A DNA stretch of 13,090 nt from an uncultured Collinsella sp. (GCA_902490405.1 CABUDS010000045.1:1-13090); one strand, 5' to 3'; positions 6,489 to 12,897 are shown, counted from the first letter of the stretch. Program-made: numbers and translations. Notes: a model not told the origin generated them from the letters alone.

Positions 6489-7214
6489 ATGGAGTACATG
6501 CAGGTCAACCGCGCCAACGGCCGTGCCGCCAATGAACTGCGCCCCGTCAAGCTCACCCGTGGTGTTATGAAACATGCCCACGGCTCGTGCCTGGCTGAGT
6601 TCGGCGACACGCGCGTGCTGTGTGCCGCCACAATTGAGGAGGGCGTGCCGGGCTGGCGCAAGGGCGCCAAGGCCGGTTGGGTAACCGCAGAGTATGCCAT
6701 GCTGCCGGCATCGACCGGTAAGCGTTGCAAGCGCGAGTATACCAAGCGTAAGGGCCGCTCCATGGAGATCGAACGTCTCATCGGCCGTAGCCTGCGTACC
6801 GTCGTCAACATGAAGGCGCTCGGCGAGTACACCGTCACCGTCGACTGCGATGTGATCCAGGCGGATGGCGGCACGCGTACGGCGAGCATTACCGGTGCCT
6901 GGGTGGCGCTGCATGATGCTCTTGCTATGTGGGTCGAGGCCGGCAAGATCGAGCGCATTCCGCTCACGGGCCAGGTTGCCGCCATCTCTATGGGCGTTGT
7001 CGACGGCAACACCATGCTCGACCTCGATTATTCCGAGGACAGCCACGCCGAGGTCGACATGAATCTCGTCGCTACCGACACCGGCGAGATGATTGAGCTC
7101 CAAGGCACCGGCGAGCAGGCGCCCTTCGACCGCAAGCGTCTCAACGCCCTGCTCGACCTGGGCGACAAGGGCATCGCCGAGCTCATCGAGCTTCAGCGCC
7201 AAGCCCTCGCCTAA
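6489..7214 (+). CDS. rph: ribonuclease PH
   Basis: A phosphorolytic 3'-5' exoribonuclease that trims the 3' tails of tRNA precursors, normally as a hexameric ring. The 241 residues match the family length of about 240. Visible motifs are ANELRPV (14-20), GDTRVLC (39-45), CDVIQADGGTRTASI (120-134) with the phosphate-binding GGTRT, and DLDYSEDSHAEVDMN (178-192) with metal-binding Asp178 and Asp180. The motif usually written GTAEG is here GTGEQAPF (206-213), a mild variant. AAAGGA (6476-6481) is 7 bp before the ATG. The order murI-rph-rdgB resembles the racE-rph-ysnA neighbourhood of Bacillus subtilis as I recall it. The stop codon overlaps the first arm of a large hairpin. Confidence 0.96.
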   Translation: MEYMQVNRANGRAANELRPVKLTRGVMKHAHGSCLAEFGDTRVLCAATIEEGVPGWRKGAKAGWVTAEYAMLPASTGKRCKREYTKRKGRSMEIERLIGRSLRTVVNMKALGEYTVTVDCDVIQADGGTRTASITGAWVALHDALAMWVEAGKIERIPLTGQVAAISMGVVDGNTMLDLDYSEDSHAEVDMNLVATDTGEMIELQGTGEQAPFDRKRLNALLDLGDKGIAELIELQRQALA

Positions 7215-7253
7215 CCTGCCAAAAAGGGACAGGTTTATTTTGGCAGGTTTTAT
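7213..7253 (+). terminator. 12-bp inverted repeat, terminator of rph
   Basis: AACCTGCCAAAA (7213-7224) and TTTTGGCAGGTT (7238-7249) are perfect complements with a 13-nt loop, followed by TTAT. The left arm uses the last two bases of the rph stop codon. The loop itself contains ACAGGTTTA, a partial echo of the right arm, giving a look of a repeated extragenic palindrome. It may end rph transcripts and, being symmetrical, could also work on the - strand. Confidence 0.65.
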
Positions 7254-7276
7254 CTGGGAAAACGTCGAAGTATAAG
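7248..7276 (+). promoter_or_regulatory. weak candidate promoter of rdgB
   Basis: TTTTAT (7248-7253) and TATAAG (7271-7276) are 17 bp apart, about 80 bp before rdgB. The -35 is poor; the call rests on the -10, the spacing and the terminator just before it. Confidence 0.25.
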
Positions 7277-7357
7277 ACTGCCGTTGATTGAGAGGGGAGA
7301 GGCGGAGGCCCTCGTCGCCCTCGGCGCGGCATTGCTATAGAGACAAGGAGACCACTC

Positions 7358-7999
7358 ATGGCACTTGAGAAGATCGACATCGACACCCTCGACCCGGCGG
7401 CGACCATCGTCGTGGCAACGGGCAATGCCCATAAGCTCACCGAGATCGAGGCCATTTTGGGCAAGGTCATGCCCGAGGTGCGCTTTGTGGCGCTCGGCCA
7501 GCTGGGCGAATTTGAGGACCCCGAGGAAAACGGCACGACGTTTTTGGAGAACGCCATCATCAAGGCGCAGGCTGCCGTCGAAGAGACGGGGCTCATGGCC
7601 ATTGCCGACGATTCGGGCCTGGTCGTCGACGCGCTGGACGGTGAGCCCGGTGTGTATAGCGCGCGCTACGCGGGCGTTCACGGCGACGATGCCGCCAACA
7701 ATGCCAAGCTGCTCGTGAATCTGGAAGGCGTGGCAGACGAGGACCGCACCGCGCGCTTTATGAGCGTCGTTGCGCTCATCGATACGGACGGCCTGGTCAC
7801 CTATGGCGAGGGCGCCTGTGAGGGCGTTATCGCGCACGAGGGCCGCGGCGATCACGGCTTTGGCTACGACCCGCTGTTCCTGCCGGTCGATACGCCGGGC
7901 AAGACTATGGCCGAGCTCACGGCGGACGAGAAGAACGCCATCAGCCATCGATTCCATGCGCTCGAGCACCTATCCGCCAAACTGACGGGCGAGGAGTAA
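7358..7999 (+). CDS. rdgB: XTP/dITP diphosphatase (RdgB/HAM1 family)
   Basis: Hydrolyses dITP, ITP and XTP to the monophosphates, keeping deaminated purines out of DNA and RNA. The 213 residues carry the family blocks in order: VATGNAHKLTEI (19-30), TFLENAIIKA (61-70), ADDSGLVVDAL (83-93), SARYAG (101-106), GFGYDPLFLP (167-176) and MAELTADEKNAISHRFHAL (184-202). The first 14 or so residues before the conserved start are a short extension. AAGGAG (7345-7350) lies 7 bp before the ATG. Neighbouring rph is a frequent partner. dtd begins 3 bp after the stop, so the two are probably translated together, both acting in cleaning up wrong building blocks. Confidence 0.95.
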   Translation: MALEKIDIDTLDPAATIVVATGNAHKLTEIEAILGKVMPEVRFVALGQLGEFEDPEENGTTFLENAIIKAQAAVEETGLMAIADDSGLVVDALDGEPGVYSARYAGVHGDDAANNAKLLVNLEGVADEDRTARFMSVVALIDTDGLVTYGEGACEGVIAHEGRGDHGFGYDPLFLPVDTPGKTMAELTADEKNAISHRFHALEHLSAKLTGEE

Positions 8000-8002
8000 G
8001 CC

Positions 8003-8449
8003 GTGCGTGCGGTGGTGCAGCGCGTACTCAATGCCGGCGTGACAGTCGACGGCGAGTGCGTGGGCAAAATTGGGCGCGGCTATCTGGTGCTGTTGGGCGT
8101 GGGCCACGGCGACACGCGCGCCGAGGCTGATAAGCTGTGGGGCAAGCTCCGCGGCTTGCGCATTAACGAGGACGAGAACGGCAAGACCAACCTGGCACTT
8201 GCCGATGTCGACGGCGAGGTTCTCGTAGTGTCGCAGTTCACGCTGTTCGCCGATTGCCGTCACGGCCGCCGCCCATCGTTTACCGATGCCGGCGCCCCCG
8301 ATGTTGCCAACGAGCTCTACGAGTACTTCTTGACGCTCGTTCGCAAAGATGTCGAACACGTGGCGCACGGCATCTTTGGCGCCGATATGAAAGTCGACTT
8401 GGTCAACGACGGTCCGTTCACCATCGTCCTCGATACCGACAATCTGTAA
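8003..8449 (+). CDS. dtd: D-aminoacyl-tRNA deacylase
   Basis: Frees tRNAs wrongly charged with D-amino acids (and glycine on tRNA-Ala), as a homodimer. The 148 residues fit the family length. The start MRAVVQRVLNAGVTVDGE, SQFTLFADC (79-87), GRRPSF and the C-terminal VNDGPFTIVLD are clear. The second signature is usually NxGPVT, with the cross-subunit Gly-cisPro element in it; here Val is replaced by Phe, while Gly-Pro and Thr are kept. The start is GTG, with GAGGAG (7991-7996) inside the end of rdgB giving 6 bp spacing; this points to coupled translation. The stop overlaps a small hairpin at 8448-8468. Confidence 0.94.
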   Translation: MRAVVQRVLNAGVTVDGECVGKIGRGYLVLLGVGHGDTRAEADKLWGKLRGLRINEDENGKTNLALADVDGEVLVVSQFTLFADCRHGRRPSFTDAGAPDVANELYEYFLTLVRKDVEHVAHGIFGADMKVDLVNDGPFTIVLDTDNL

Positions 8450-8468
8450 GTAGCCAAATTAGCTACTT
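8448..8468 (+). other. 7-bp hairpin overlapping the dtd stop
   Basis: AAGTAGC (8448-8454) pairs with GCTACTT (8462-8468) around a 7-nt AT-rich loop. No T-run follows. Its right arm overlaps the -35 of the next promoter, so it may be a weak terminator or have no role. Confidence 0.35.
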
Positions 8469-8496
8469 GCGCGTGGTCGCAACAGGGTGCTATAGT
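8467..8496 (+). promoter_or_regulatory. promoter of veg-ispE, extended -10
   Basis: TTGCGC (8467-8472) is followed after 18 bp by TATAGT (8491-8496), with TGC directly before it (extended -10). It lies 67 bp before the veg start, in the only sizeable gap here. In B. subtilis the veg promoter is known as a very strong one. Confidence 0.6.
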
Positions 8497-8516
8497 ATTA
8501 GAGTTTTGTCTATCTT

Positions 8517-8536
8517 AGGGGTATTATCCCCTTTTT
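8517..8536 (+). promoter_or_regulatory. terminator-like hairpin in the veg leader
   Basis: AGGGG (8517-8521) pairs with CCCCT (8528-8532) around TATTAT, followed directly by more T (8533-8536). It lies between the promoter and the veg ribosome site. It could be a weak attenuator of veg-ispE; the stem is only 5 bp. Confidence 0.4.
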
Positions 8537-8563
8537 GAATTGCACCCTCTGGAGGCCCTGTTC

Positions 8564-8860
8564 ATGGAAGAGATGGAAGTCAATTACGTCGACGACATCC
8601 ACGAGAAGCTGACCGATATGGTGGGCGATCGCGTCAAGGTGAAGGCCAACATGGGCCGTACCCGCGTTGTCGAGCGCATGGGTACCATCAAGAGCGTCCA
8701 CCCGGCTGTCTTTATCGTCGAGGTTGACGAGCGCCGCGGCCGCAAGTCGCGTCAGTCCTACCAGTATATTGATGTTCTCACCGGCCAGGTCGAGCTGTTC
8801 GACCCCGAGAGCGGCGAGCACATTTTTACCCCGCTCGGCAATCAGCTCGAGGAGCACTAG
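8564..8860 (+). CDS. veg: Veg family protein (DUF1021)
   Basis: A small cytoplasmic protein of 98 residues. The body DIHEKLTDMVGDRVKVKANM (11-30), RTRVVERMGTIKSVHPAVF (32-50) and SYQYIDVLTGQVELF (65-79) matches my memory of B. subtilis Veg, which has KANGGRRKTIERSG and a YADILTETVEL-like block. In B. subtilis Veg is reported to stimulate biofilm formation; its molecular action is not settled. The gene is next to ispE, as in B. subtilis, which supports the call. ATG 8564 is preferred over an in-frame TTG at 8540 because GGAGG (8551-8555) lies 8 bp before it. The gap to ispE is 2 bp, so both are likely translated together. Confidence 0.88.
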   Translation: MEEMEVNYVDDIHEKLTDMVGDRVKVKANMGRTRVVERMGTIKSVHPAVFIVEVDERRGRKSRQSYQYIDVLTGQVELFDPESGEHIFTPLGNQLEEH

Positions 8861-8862
8861 CG

Positions 8863-9759
8863 GTGACCGATTGGTCCCTGACCCTTTCCGCGCCGGCAAA
8901 GATCAACCTCTATCTGGGGGTTCATACCGAGCGTGACGACCGCGGCTACCATAAGGTCGATTCCCTGATGGCAGCCGTCGGTCTTGTCGATACCGTGACG
9001 GTTACGCCGGCACAGGCGCTGACCGTCCAGACGATTCCGACATCCGACTTTCCCATGCAAAAGAATACGGCGTATCGTGCTGCGCTCGCTATGGCCGAGC
9101 ATTATGGTCGTGAAGCCAACGTCTGCATCACGATCGAGAAGTGCATCCCGTTGTGTGCCGGCCTGGGCGGTCCTTCGACGGATGCCGCGGCGGTCATTGT
9201 CGCCTTGGCAGAGCTGTGGGGTATCGACCGTGCCGATCCCGCGCTGGACAACATCGCGCGCGGCATTGGCGCCGACGTTCCCTTCTTTTTGCATGCCAGC
9301 CCTGCATTTTACGTGGGTGGGGGAGACGTGCTGGCAACCGAGTACCCCGCACTTCCCGCGACACCCGTCGTGCTGGTTAAGCCGCGCGAGGCAAGCGTTT
9401 CAACAATTGAAGCCTATCGACGTTTTGACGAGACCCCAGCGCCTGCGGACAAGCCCGGAGCGATCGCATCTGCCCTTCGCTCGGGAGACGCAGAGGCGGC
9501 CTACGCGCTCGTCCACAACAACCTGGGTGTCATTTCCGCGCAGATGGAGCCGCGGATTCAAACGGTGCTCGACTGGCTTCGTTCGCAGGACGGTACCATT
9601 GCCACAAACGTGTGCGGTTCGGGTGCCTGCTCGTTTGCTCTCTGCGATAGCGCCGCCACGGCAGCCAATCTTGCGGCGACGGCTCAACAAAACGGCTGGT
9701 GGGCTTATGCAACGGAGCTCGTTTCCGACACGGTTCGCATTGAAGCGCCAAAGAAATAA
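8863..9759 (+). CDS. ispE: 4-diphosphocytidyl-2-C-methyl-D-erythritol kinase
   Basis: Phosphorylates CDP-methylerythritol in the non-mevalonate (MEP) pathway to isoprenoids. The 298-residue protein is a GHMP kinase: SAPAKINLYLGV (9-20) with Lys13, DDRGYHKVDSL (25-35), the ATP loop PLCAGLGGPSTDAAA (96-110), GIGADVPFFL (134-143) with catalytic Asp138, and the C-terminal glycine motif CGSGACSFAL (251-260). Two loop positions differ from the usual GGGSSDAAA: Pro104 and Thr106. The GTG start at 8863 has GAGGAG (8849-8854) 8 bp upstream, inside veg. No terminator is seen between its stop and the tRNA-Pro promoter. It implies that the organism uses the MEP pathway. Confidence 0.93.
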   Translation: MTDWSLTLSAPAKINLYLGVHTERDDRGYHKVDSLMAAVGLVDTVTVTPAQALTVQTIPTSDFPMQKNTAYRAALAMAEHYGREANVCITIEKCIPLCAGLGGPSTDAAAVIVALAELWGIDRADPALDNIARGIGADVPFFLHASPAFYVGGGDVLATEYPALPATPVVLVKPREASVSTIEAYRRFDETPAPADKPGAIASALRSGDAEAAYALVHNNLGVISAQMEPRIQTVLDWLRSQDGTIATNVCGSGACSFALCDSAATAANLAATAQQNGWWAYATELVSDTVRIEAPKK

Positions 9760-9788
9760 AAATTTATCTAGCACGCGGCGAAAATCTT

Positions 9789-9797
9789 TGTTACTAT
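9789..9797 (+). promoter_or_regulatory. extended -10 promoter of tRNA-Pro
   Basis: TGT-TACTAT lies 11 nt before the tRNA 5' end. The -35 region is poor. The arrangement mirrors the tRNA-Val promoter at 746-754. Confidence 0.45.
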
Positions 9798-9808
9798 AGT
9801 CGAGCTAA

Positions 9809-9885
9809 CGGGTTGTGGCTCAGTTTGGTAGAGCACTGCGTTCGGGACGCAGGGGTCGCTGGTTCAAATCCAGTCAACCCGACCA
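9809..9885 (+). tRNA. tRNA-Pro (anticodon CGG)
   Basis: A complete cloverleaf of 74 nt plus encoded CCA (9883-9885). The acceptor stem is CGGGTTG/CAACCCG, the D-stem GCTC/GAGC, the anticodon stem CTGCG/CGCAG with loop TTCGGGA (anticodon CGG), and the T-stem GCTGG/CCAGT with loop TTCAAAT. It reads codon CCG, common in GC-rich genomes. It has its own promoter and a strong terminator. Confidence 0.96.
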
Positions 9886-9895
9886 GAGCATGAGG

Positions 9896-9924
9896 AGGGA
9901 CCGCTTCTTGCGGTCCCTTTTTTT
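9896..9924 (+). terminator. terminator of tRNA-Pro
   Basis: AGGGACCGC (9896-9904) pairs with GCGGTCCCT (9910-9918) around TTCTT, followed by seven T (9918-9924). A strong intrinsic terminator. Confidence 0.92.
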
Positions 9925-9932
9925 AGCTATTG

Positions 9933-9961
9933 TTGTGATACCGCGATACCCGCGGTATACT
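9933..9961 (+). promoter_or_regulatory. promoter of tatA
   Basis: TTGTGA (9933-9938) and TATACT (9956-9961) are 17 bp apart, the best matched promoter pair in the window. It lies 36 bp before tatA and just after the tRNA-Pro terminator. Confidence 0.65.
9938..9958. promoter_or_regulatory. perfect dyad inside the tatA promoter, possible operator
   Basis: ATACCGCG (9938-9945) and CGCGGTAT (9951-9958) are exact inverted repeats, 5 bp apart. They fill the spacer and touch both the last base of the -35 and the first half of the -10. A dimeric regulator bound here would be expected to block or remodel polymerase binding. No regulator gene is in the window. Confidence 0.45.
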
Positions 9962-9997
9962 CATTCGAGCTTGTCTCGCTGTATTGTGGAGGTCTAC

Positions 9998-10273
9998 ATG
10001 TTTGGACTGAGGGCTCCTGAGCTCATCATTATTCTCGTCGTTGTCCTGATTATCTTCGGGCCCAAGAACCTGCCGAAGCTCGGCAAGTCCCTCGGCTCTA
10101 CCGTCAAGAATATCCGTGAGGGTATGGAGGGCGACGATAAGGCCGAGACCAAGCAGGCCGAGGAGGTCGTGGTCGAGCAGTCCGAGGAGGACAAGGAGAT
10201 CGCTGAGCTCGAGGCCAAGCTCGCTGCTGCCAAGAAGAAGCAGGCAGAGGACAGCGACGCGGACGCAGAGTAG
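9998..10273 (+). CDS. tatA: Sec-independent (twin-arginine) translocase subunit TatA
   Basis: TatA forms the membrane channel that exports folded proteins with twin-arginine signals. The 91 residues show a short N-terminal membrane helix (about 7-20, ELIIILVVVLIIF), the hinge FGPKNLPKLGKSLG (20-33), an amphipathic helix to about 43, and a charged, Glu/Lys/Ala-rich tail with a likely coiled stretch at 63-82. The ATG at 9998 has GGAGG (9988-9992) 5 bp upstream; a longer frame from 9815 would run through tRNA-Pro and is rejected. tatC and tatB are not nearby, so the partner must be encoded elsewhere. It has its own promoter and terminator, hence a one-gene unit. TatA and TatE cannot be told apart from sequence alone. 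Confidence 0.92.
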   Translation: MFGLRAPELIIILVVVLIIFGPKNLPKLGKSLGSTVKNIREGMEGDDKAETKQAEEVVVEQSEEDKEIAELEAKLAAAKKKQAEDSDADAE

Positions 10274-10298
10274 TCCCATCCCTTTGGGGTGAGCACCT

Positions 10299-10331
10299 GA
10301 CCGGCTTGCCCGCAGGCTAGCCGGTCTTTTT
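10299..10331 (+). terminator. terminator of tatA
   Basis: GACCGGCT (10299-10306) pairs with AGCCGGTC (10319-10326), with an inner GCC/GGC, followed by TTTTT (10327-10331). Confidence 0.9.
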
Positions 10332-10338
10332 CGTTTTG

Positions 10339-10344
10339 TTGACA
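10339..10344 (+). promoter_or_regulatory. consensus -35-like TTGACA before greA
   Basis: A perfect TTGACA lies 35 bp before greA, directly after the tatA terminator, but no acceptable -10 is found 15-19 bp downstream. It marks the only place a greA promoter could sit, so the call is tentative. Confidence 0.25.
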
Positions 10345-10379
10345 GTTGATTGTTTGATCAGAGTTGGGGAGATATCCGT

Positions 10380-10850
10380 ATGGACGCAAGCCAGATCGTA
10401 CTGACCGCTGAGGGCCGCCAGAAGCTCGTCGAGGAGCTCGCTTGGCGTGAGGGCGATTACGCCAAGGAGATCGTCGAGGACATCAAGGAAGCCCGCGCGT
10501 TCGGCGACCTTTCGGAGAACTCCGAGTACGACGCCGCTAAGGACAAGCAGGCCCAGAACGCCGCTCGTATTGCCGAGATCCAGGCCATCCTCGCCAACGC
10601 TCAGGTTGCTGCCACCACGGGCGATCTGACCGTCTCCATCGGTTCCACCGTTTCTCTGATTGATCCCAACGGTGAGGTCATGGAAGTCACGCTTGTCGGT
10701 ACCACCGAGACCAACTCGCTCGAGCACAAGATTTCCAACGAGTCTCCGGTCGGCCACGCCATCATCGGTCACGGCGAGGGCGACTCCGTCGAGGTCGTTA
10801 CGCCTTCCGGCAAGACTCGCGTCTACACCATCGCCAAGATTGCACGCTAG
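10380..10850 (+). CDS. greA: transcription elongation factor GreA
   Basis: GreA enters the secondary channel of backtracked RNA polymerase and induces cleavage of the RNA 3' end. The 156 residues match the usual 155-160. The N-terminal coiled coil (about 10-75) has the tip motif ARAFGDLSENSEYDAAKD (38-55) with the acidic residues Asp43 and Glu46. The C-terminal FKBP-like domain has ISNESPVGHAIIGHGEGDSV (118-137), then EVVTPSG (138-144). ATG 10380 is preferred over an in-frame TTG at 10350 because GGGGAG (10366-10371) lies 8 bp upstream. lysS follows 79 bp later with a hairpin between, an order I recall from other Gram-positives. Confidence 0.96.
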   Translation: MDASQIVLTAEGRQKLVEELAWREGDYAKEIVEDIKEARAFGDLSENSEYDAAKDKQAQNAARIAEIQAILANAQVAATTGDLTVSIGSTVSLIDPNGEVMEVTLVGTTETNSLEHKISNESPVGHAIIGHGEGDSVEVVTPSGKTRVYTIAKIAR

Positions 10851-10878
10851 ACCACGGTCCCGCGTAAAGGTATGTTTT

Positions 10879-10911
10879 CGCTCCCTGGGACCGAATCCTG
10901 GGGAGCGTTTT
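10879..10911 (+). terminator. terminator or attenuator between greA and lysS
   Basis: CGCTCCC (10879-10885) pairs with GGGAGCG (10901-10907), extended inward by T-G, G-T, G-C, G-C and A-T to 12 pairs, with loop CCGAA and a TTTT run (10908-10911). It ends only 5 bp before the lysS ribosome site GAGGAG, which leaves no room for a promoter after it. An upstream CGGTCCC (10855-10861) is the exact complement of GGGACCG (10887-10893) inside the hairpin, so the two folds compete. Confidence 0.7.
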
Positions 10912-10929
10912 AGTTTGAGGAGCTAACTT

Positions 10930-12894
10930 ATGGCAGAGAACCAGAACGCCGCAGATCAGGCATCGACGCTCAACGACGAGCGCGCCACCCGCCTGGCCAA
11001 GCGCGCCGCCCTGTTCGAGGCGGGCCAGAACCCCTATCCCGAGCACTCTGAGCTTGAGGACTACGTTGCCGATATCGAGGCTAAGTACGCCGAGCTTGCC
11101 GATGGCGAGGACACCGAGGACGTCGTGAAGATCGGCGGCCGTGTGGTCGCCAAGCGCGGTCAGGGCAAGATCATGTTCATCGTCGTACGCGATGCGACTG
11201 CCGAGATTCAGCTGTTCTGCCGCATCAACGACATGGACGAGGCTGCCTGGAATACGCTCAAGTCCCTCGACCTGGGCGACATCCTGGGCGTGACCGGCGT
11301 GGTTGTGCGCACCCAGCGCGGCCAGCTTTCCGTTGCCCCTAAGAGCGCGACCCTGCTTGCCAAGGCCGTTCGTCCGCTGCCCGAGAAGTTCCACGGTCTT
11401 TCCGATAAGGAGACCCGCTATCGCCAGCGCTATGTTGACCTGATCGCCAACGACGACGTTCGCGAGACGTTCCGTAAGCGTTCGCAGATTCTCTCCACCT
11501 TCCGTCGCTTTATGGAGTCCGACGGCTACATGGAGGTCGAGACCCCCATCCTGCAGACCATCCAGGGCGGCGCTACGGCTAAGCCGTTCATCACGCACTT
11601 CAACGCGCTCGATCAGGAGTGCTACCTGCGCATTGCTACCGAGCTGCACCTCAAGCGCTGCATCGTCGGCGGTTTTGAGCGCGTGTTCGAGATCGGCCGT
11701 ATCTTCCGTAACGAGGGCATGGACCTTACCCACAACCCCGAGTTCACCACGATGGAGGCCTATCGTGCCTTCTCCGACCTCGAGGGCATGAAGGCGCTCG
11801 CCCAGGGTGTCATTAAGGCGGCTAACAAGGCCATCGGCAACCCCGAGGTCATCGAGTACCAGGGTCAGACCATCGACCTTTCTGGTGAGTGGGCCAGCCG
11901 TCCCATGACCGACATCGTCTCCGACGTGCTCGGCAAACAGGTCACCATCGATACGCCGGTCGAGGAGCTTGCTGCTGCCGCGCGCGAGAAGGGCCTGGAG
12001 ATTAAGCCCGAGTGGACCGCCGGCAAGATTATCGCCGAGATCTACGATGAGCTGGGCGAGGACACCATCGTCAACCCCACGTTCGTGTGCGATTACCCCA
12101 TCGAGGTCAGCCCGCTTGCCAAGCGCTTTGAGGACGACCCGCGCCTGACGCACCGCTTTGAGCTGGTTATCGCCGGTCACGAGTACGCCAACGCGTTCTC
12201 CGAGCTCAACGACCCGGTCGACCAGGCCGAGCGCTTTGCCGCCCAGATGGCCGAGAAGGCTGGCGGCGACGACGAGGCCATGGAGTACGACGAGGATTAC
12301 GTGCGCGCCCTCGAGTACGGTATGCCTCCTGCGGGCGGCATCGGCATCGGTATCGATCGCGTGGTCATGCTGCTCACCAACCAGGCTTCCATCCGCGACG
12401 TGCTGCTGTTCCCGCACATGAAGCCCGAGAAGGGTTTCCAGTCCGGTGCCGCTGCCGCCAAGGCTGCCGAGGCCGGCAACACCGCGAGCCCGTTCGTCAA
12501 GCCGCTCAAGCCCACGGTTGATTATTCCAAGATTGCCGTCGAGCCGCTGTTTGAGGAGTTCGTCGACTTTGATACCTTCTCCAAGAGCGATTTCCGCGCT
12601 GTGAAGGTCAAGGCGTGCGAGGCCGTCAAGAAGTCCAAGAAGCTGCTGAACTTTACGCTCGACGACGGCACCGGCACCGATCGTACCATCCTCTCCGGCA
12701 TTCACGGTTATTATGAGCCCGAGGACCTGGTCGGCAAGACCTTGCTCGCCATCACCAACCTGCCTCCGCGCAAGATGATGGGCATTCCCAGCTGCGGCAT
12801 GCTCATCAGCGCTATCCACGAGGAGGAGGGCGAGGAGCGTCTCAATCTGATCCAGCTCGACGCTTCCATCCCCGCCGGCGCAAAGATGTACTAA
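10930..12894 (+). CDS. lysS: lysyl-tRNA synthetase, class II, with C-terminal tRNA-binding domain
   Basis: Charges tRNA-Lys with lysine. The 654 residues are about 150 longer than the usual bacterial LysRS. Domains in order: a charged N-terminal arm; an OB-fold anticodon-binding domain (about 64-145); the class II core with motif 1 around GYMEVETPILQ (199-209), motif 2 RVFEIGRIFRNEG to FTTMEAY (251-278) and motif 3 GMPPAGGIGIGIDRVVMLL (464-482); an Ala-rich linker (about 505-530); and a Trbp111/EMAPII-type domain (about 540-654) with DFRAVKVKACEAVKKSKKLL, RTILSGIHGYYEPEDLVGK, LPPRKMMGIPSCGMLISA. That domain is best known from the C-terminus of MetRS and should add general tRNA affinity. GAGGAG (10917-10922) is 7 bp before the ATG. 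Confidence 0.95.
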   Translation: MAENQNAADQASTLNDERATRLAKRAALFEAGQNPYPEHSELEDYVADIEAKYAELADGEDTEDVVKIGGRVVAKRGQGKIMFIVVRDATAEIQLFCRINDMDEAAWNTLKSLDLGDILGVTGVVVRTQRGQLSVAPKSATLLAKAVRPLPEKFHGLSDKETRYRQRYVDLIANDDVRETFRKRSQILSTFRRFMESDGYMEVETPILQTIQGGATAKPFITHFNALDQECYLRIATELHLKRCIVGGFERVFEIGRIFRNEGMDLTHNPEFTTMEAYRAFSDLEGMKALAQGVIKAANKAIGNPEVIEYQGQTIDLSGEWASRPMTDIVSDVLGKQVTIDTPVEELAAAAREKGLEIKPEWTAGKIIAEIYDELGEDTIVNPTFVCDYPIEVSPLAKRFEDDPRLTHRFELVIAGHEYANAFSELNDPVDQAERFAAQMAEKAGGDDEAMEYDEDYVRALEYGMPPAGGIGIGIDRVVMLLTNQASIRDVLLFPHMKPEKGFQSGAAAAKAAEAGNTASPFVKPLKPTVDYSKIAVEPLFEEFVDFDTFSKSDFRAVKVKACEAVKKSKKLLNFTLDDGTGTDRTILSGIHGYYEPEDLVGKTLLAITNLPPRKMMGIPSCGMLISAIHEEEGEERLNLIQLDASIPAGAKMY

Positions 12895-12897
12895 CTA

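Noticed and set aside
9815..9997. Extended N-terminus for tatA
   Set aside because: It would translate tRNA-Pro and its terminator. The TatA membrane helix starts at ATG 9998, which has a good ribosome site.
10851..10929. T-box riboswitch before lysS
   Set aside because: CGGTCCCGCG loosely recalls the T-box end, but the UGGNACC bulge is missing and greA coding sequence occupies the place of stem I and the specifier loop.
10798..12819. 673-codon open frame on the - strand opposite lysS
   Set aside because: Shadow of lysS; no recognisable domains, and the + strand product carries all synthetase motifs.
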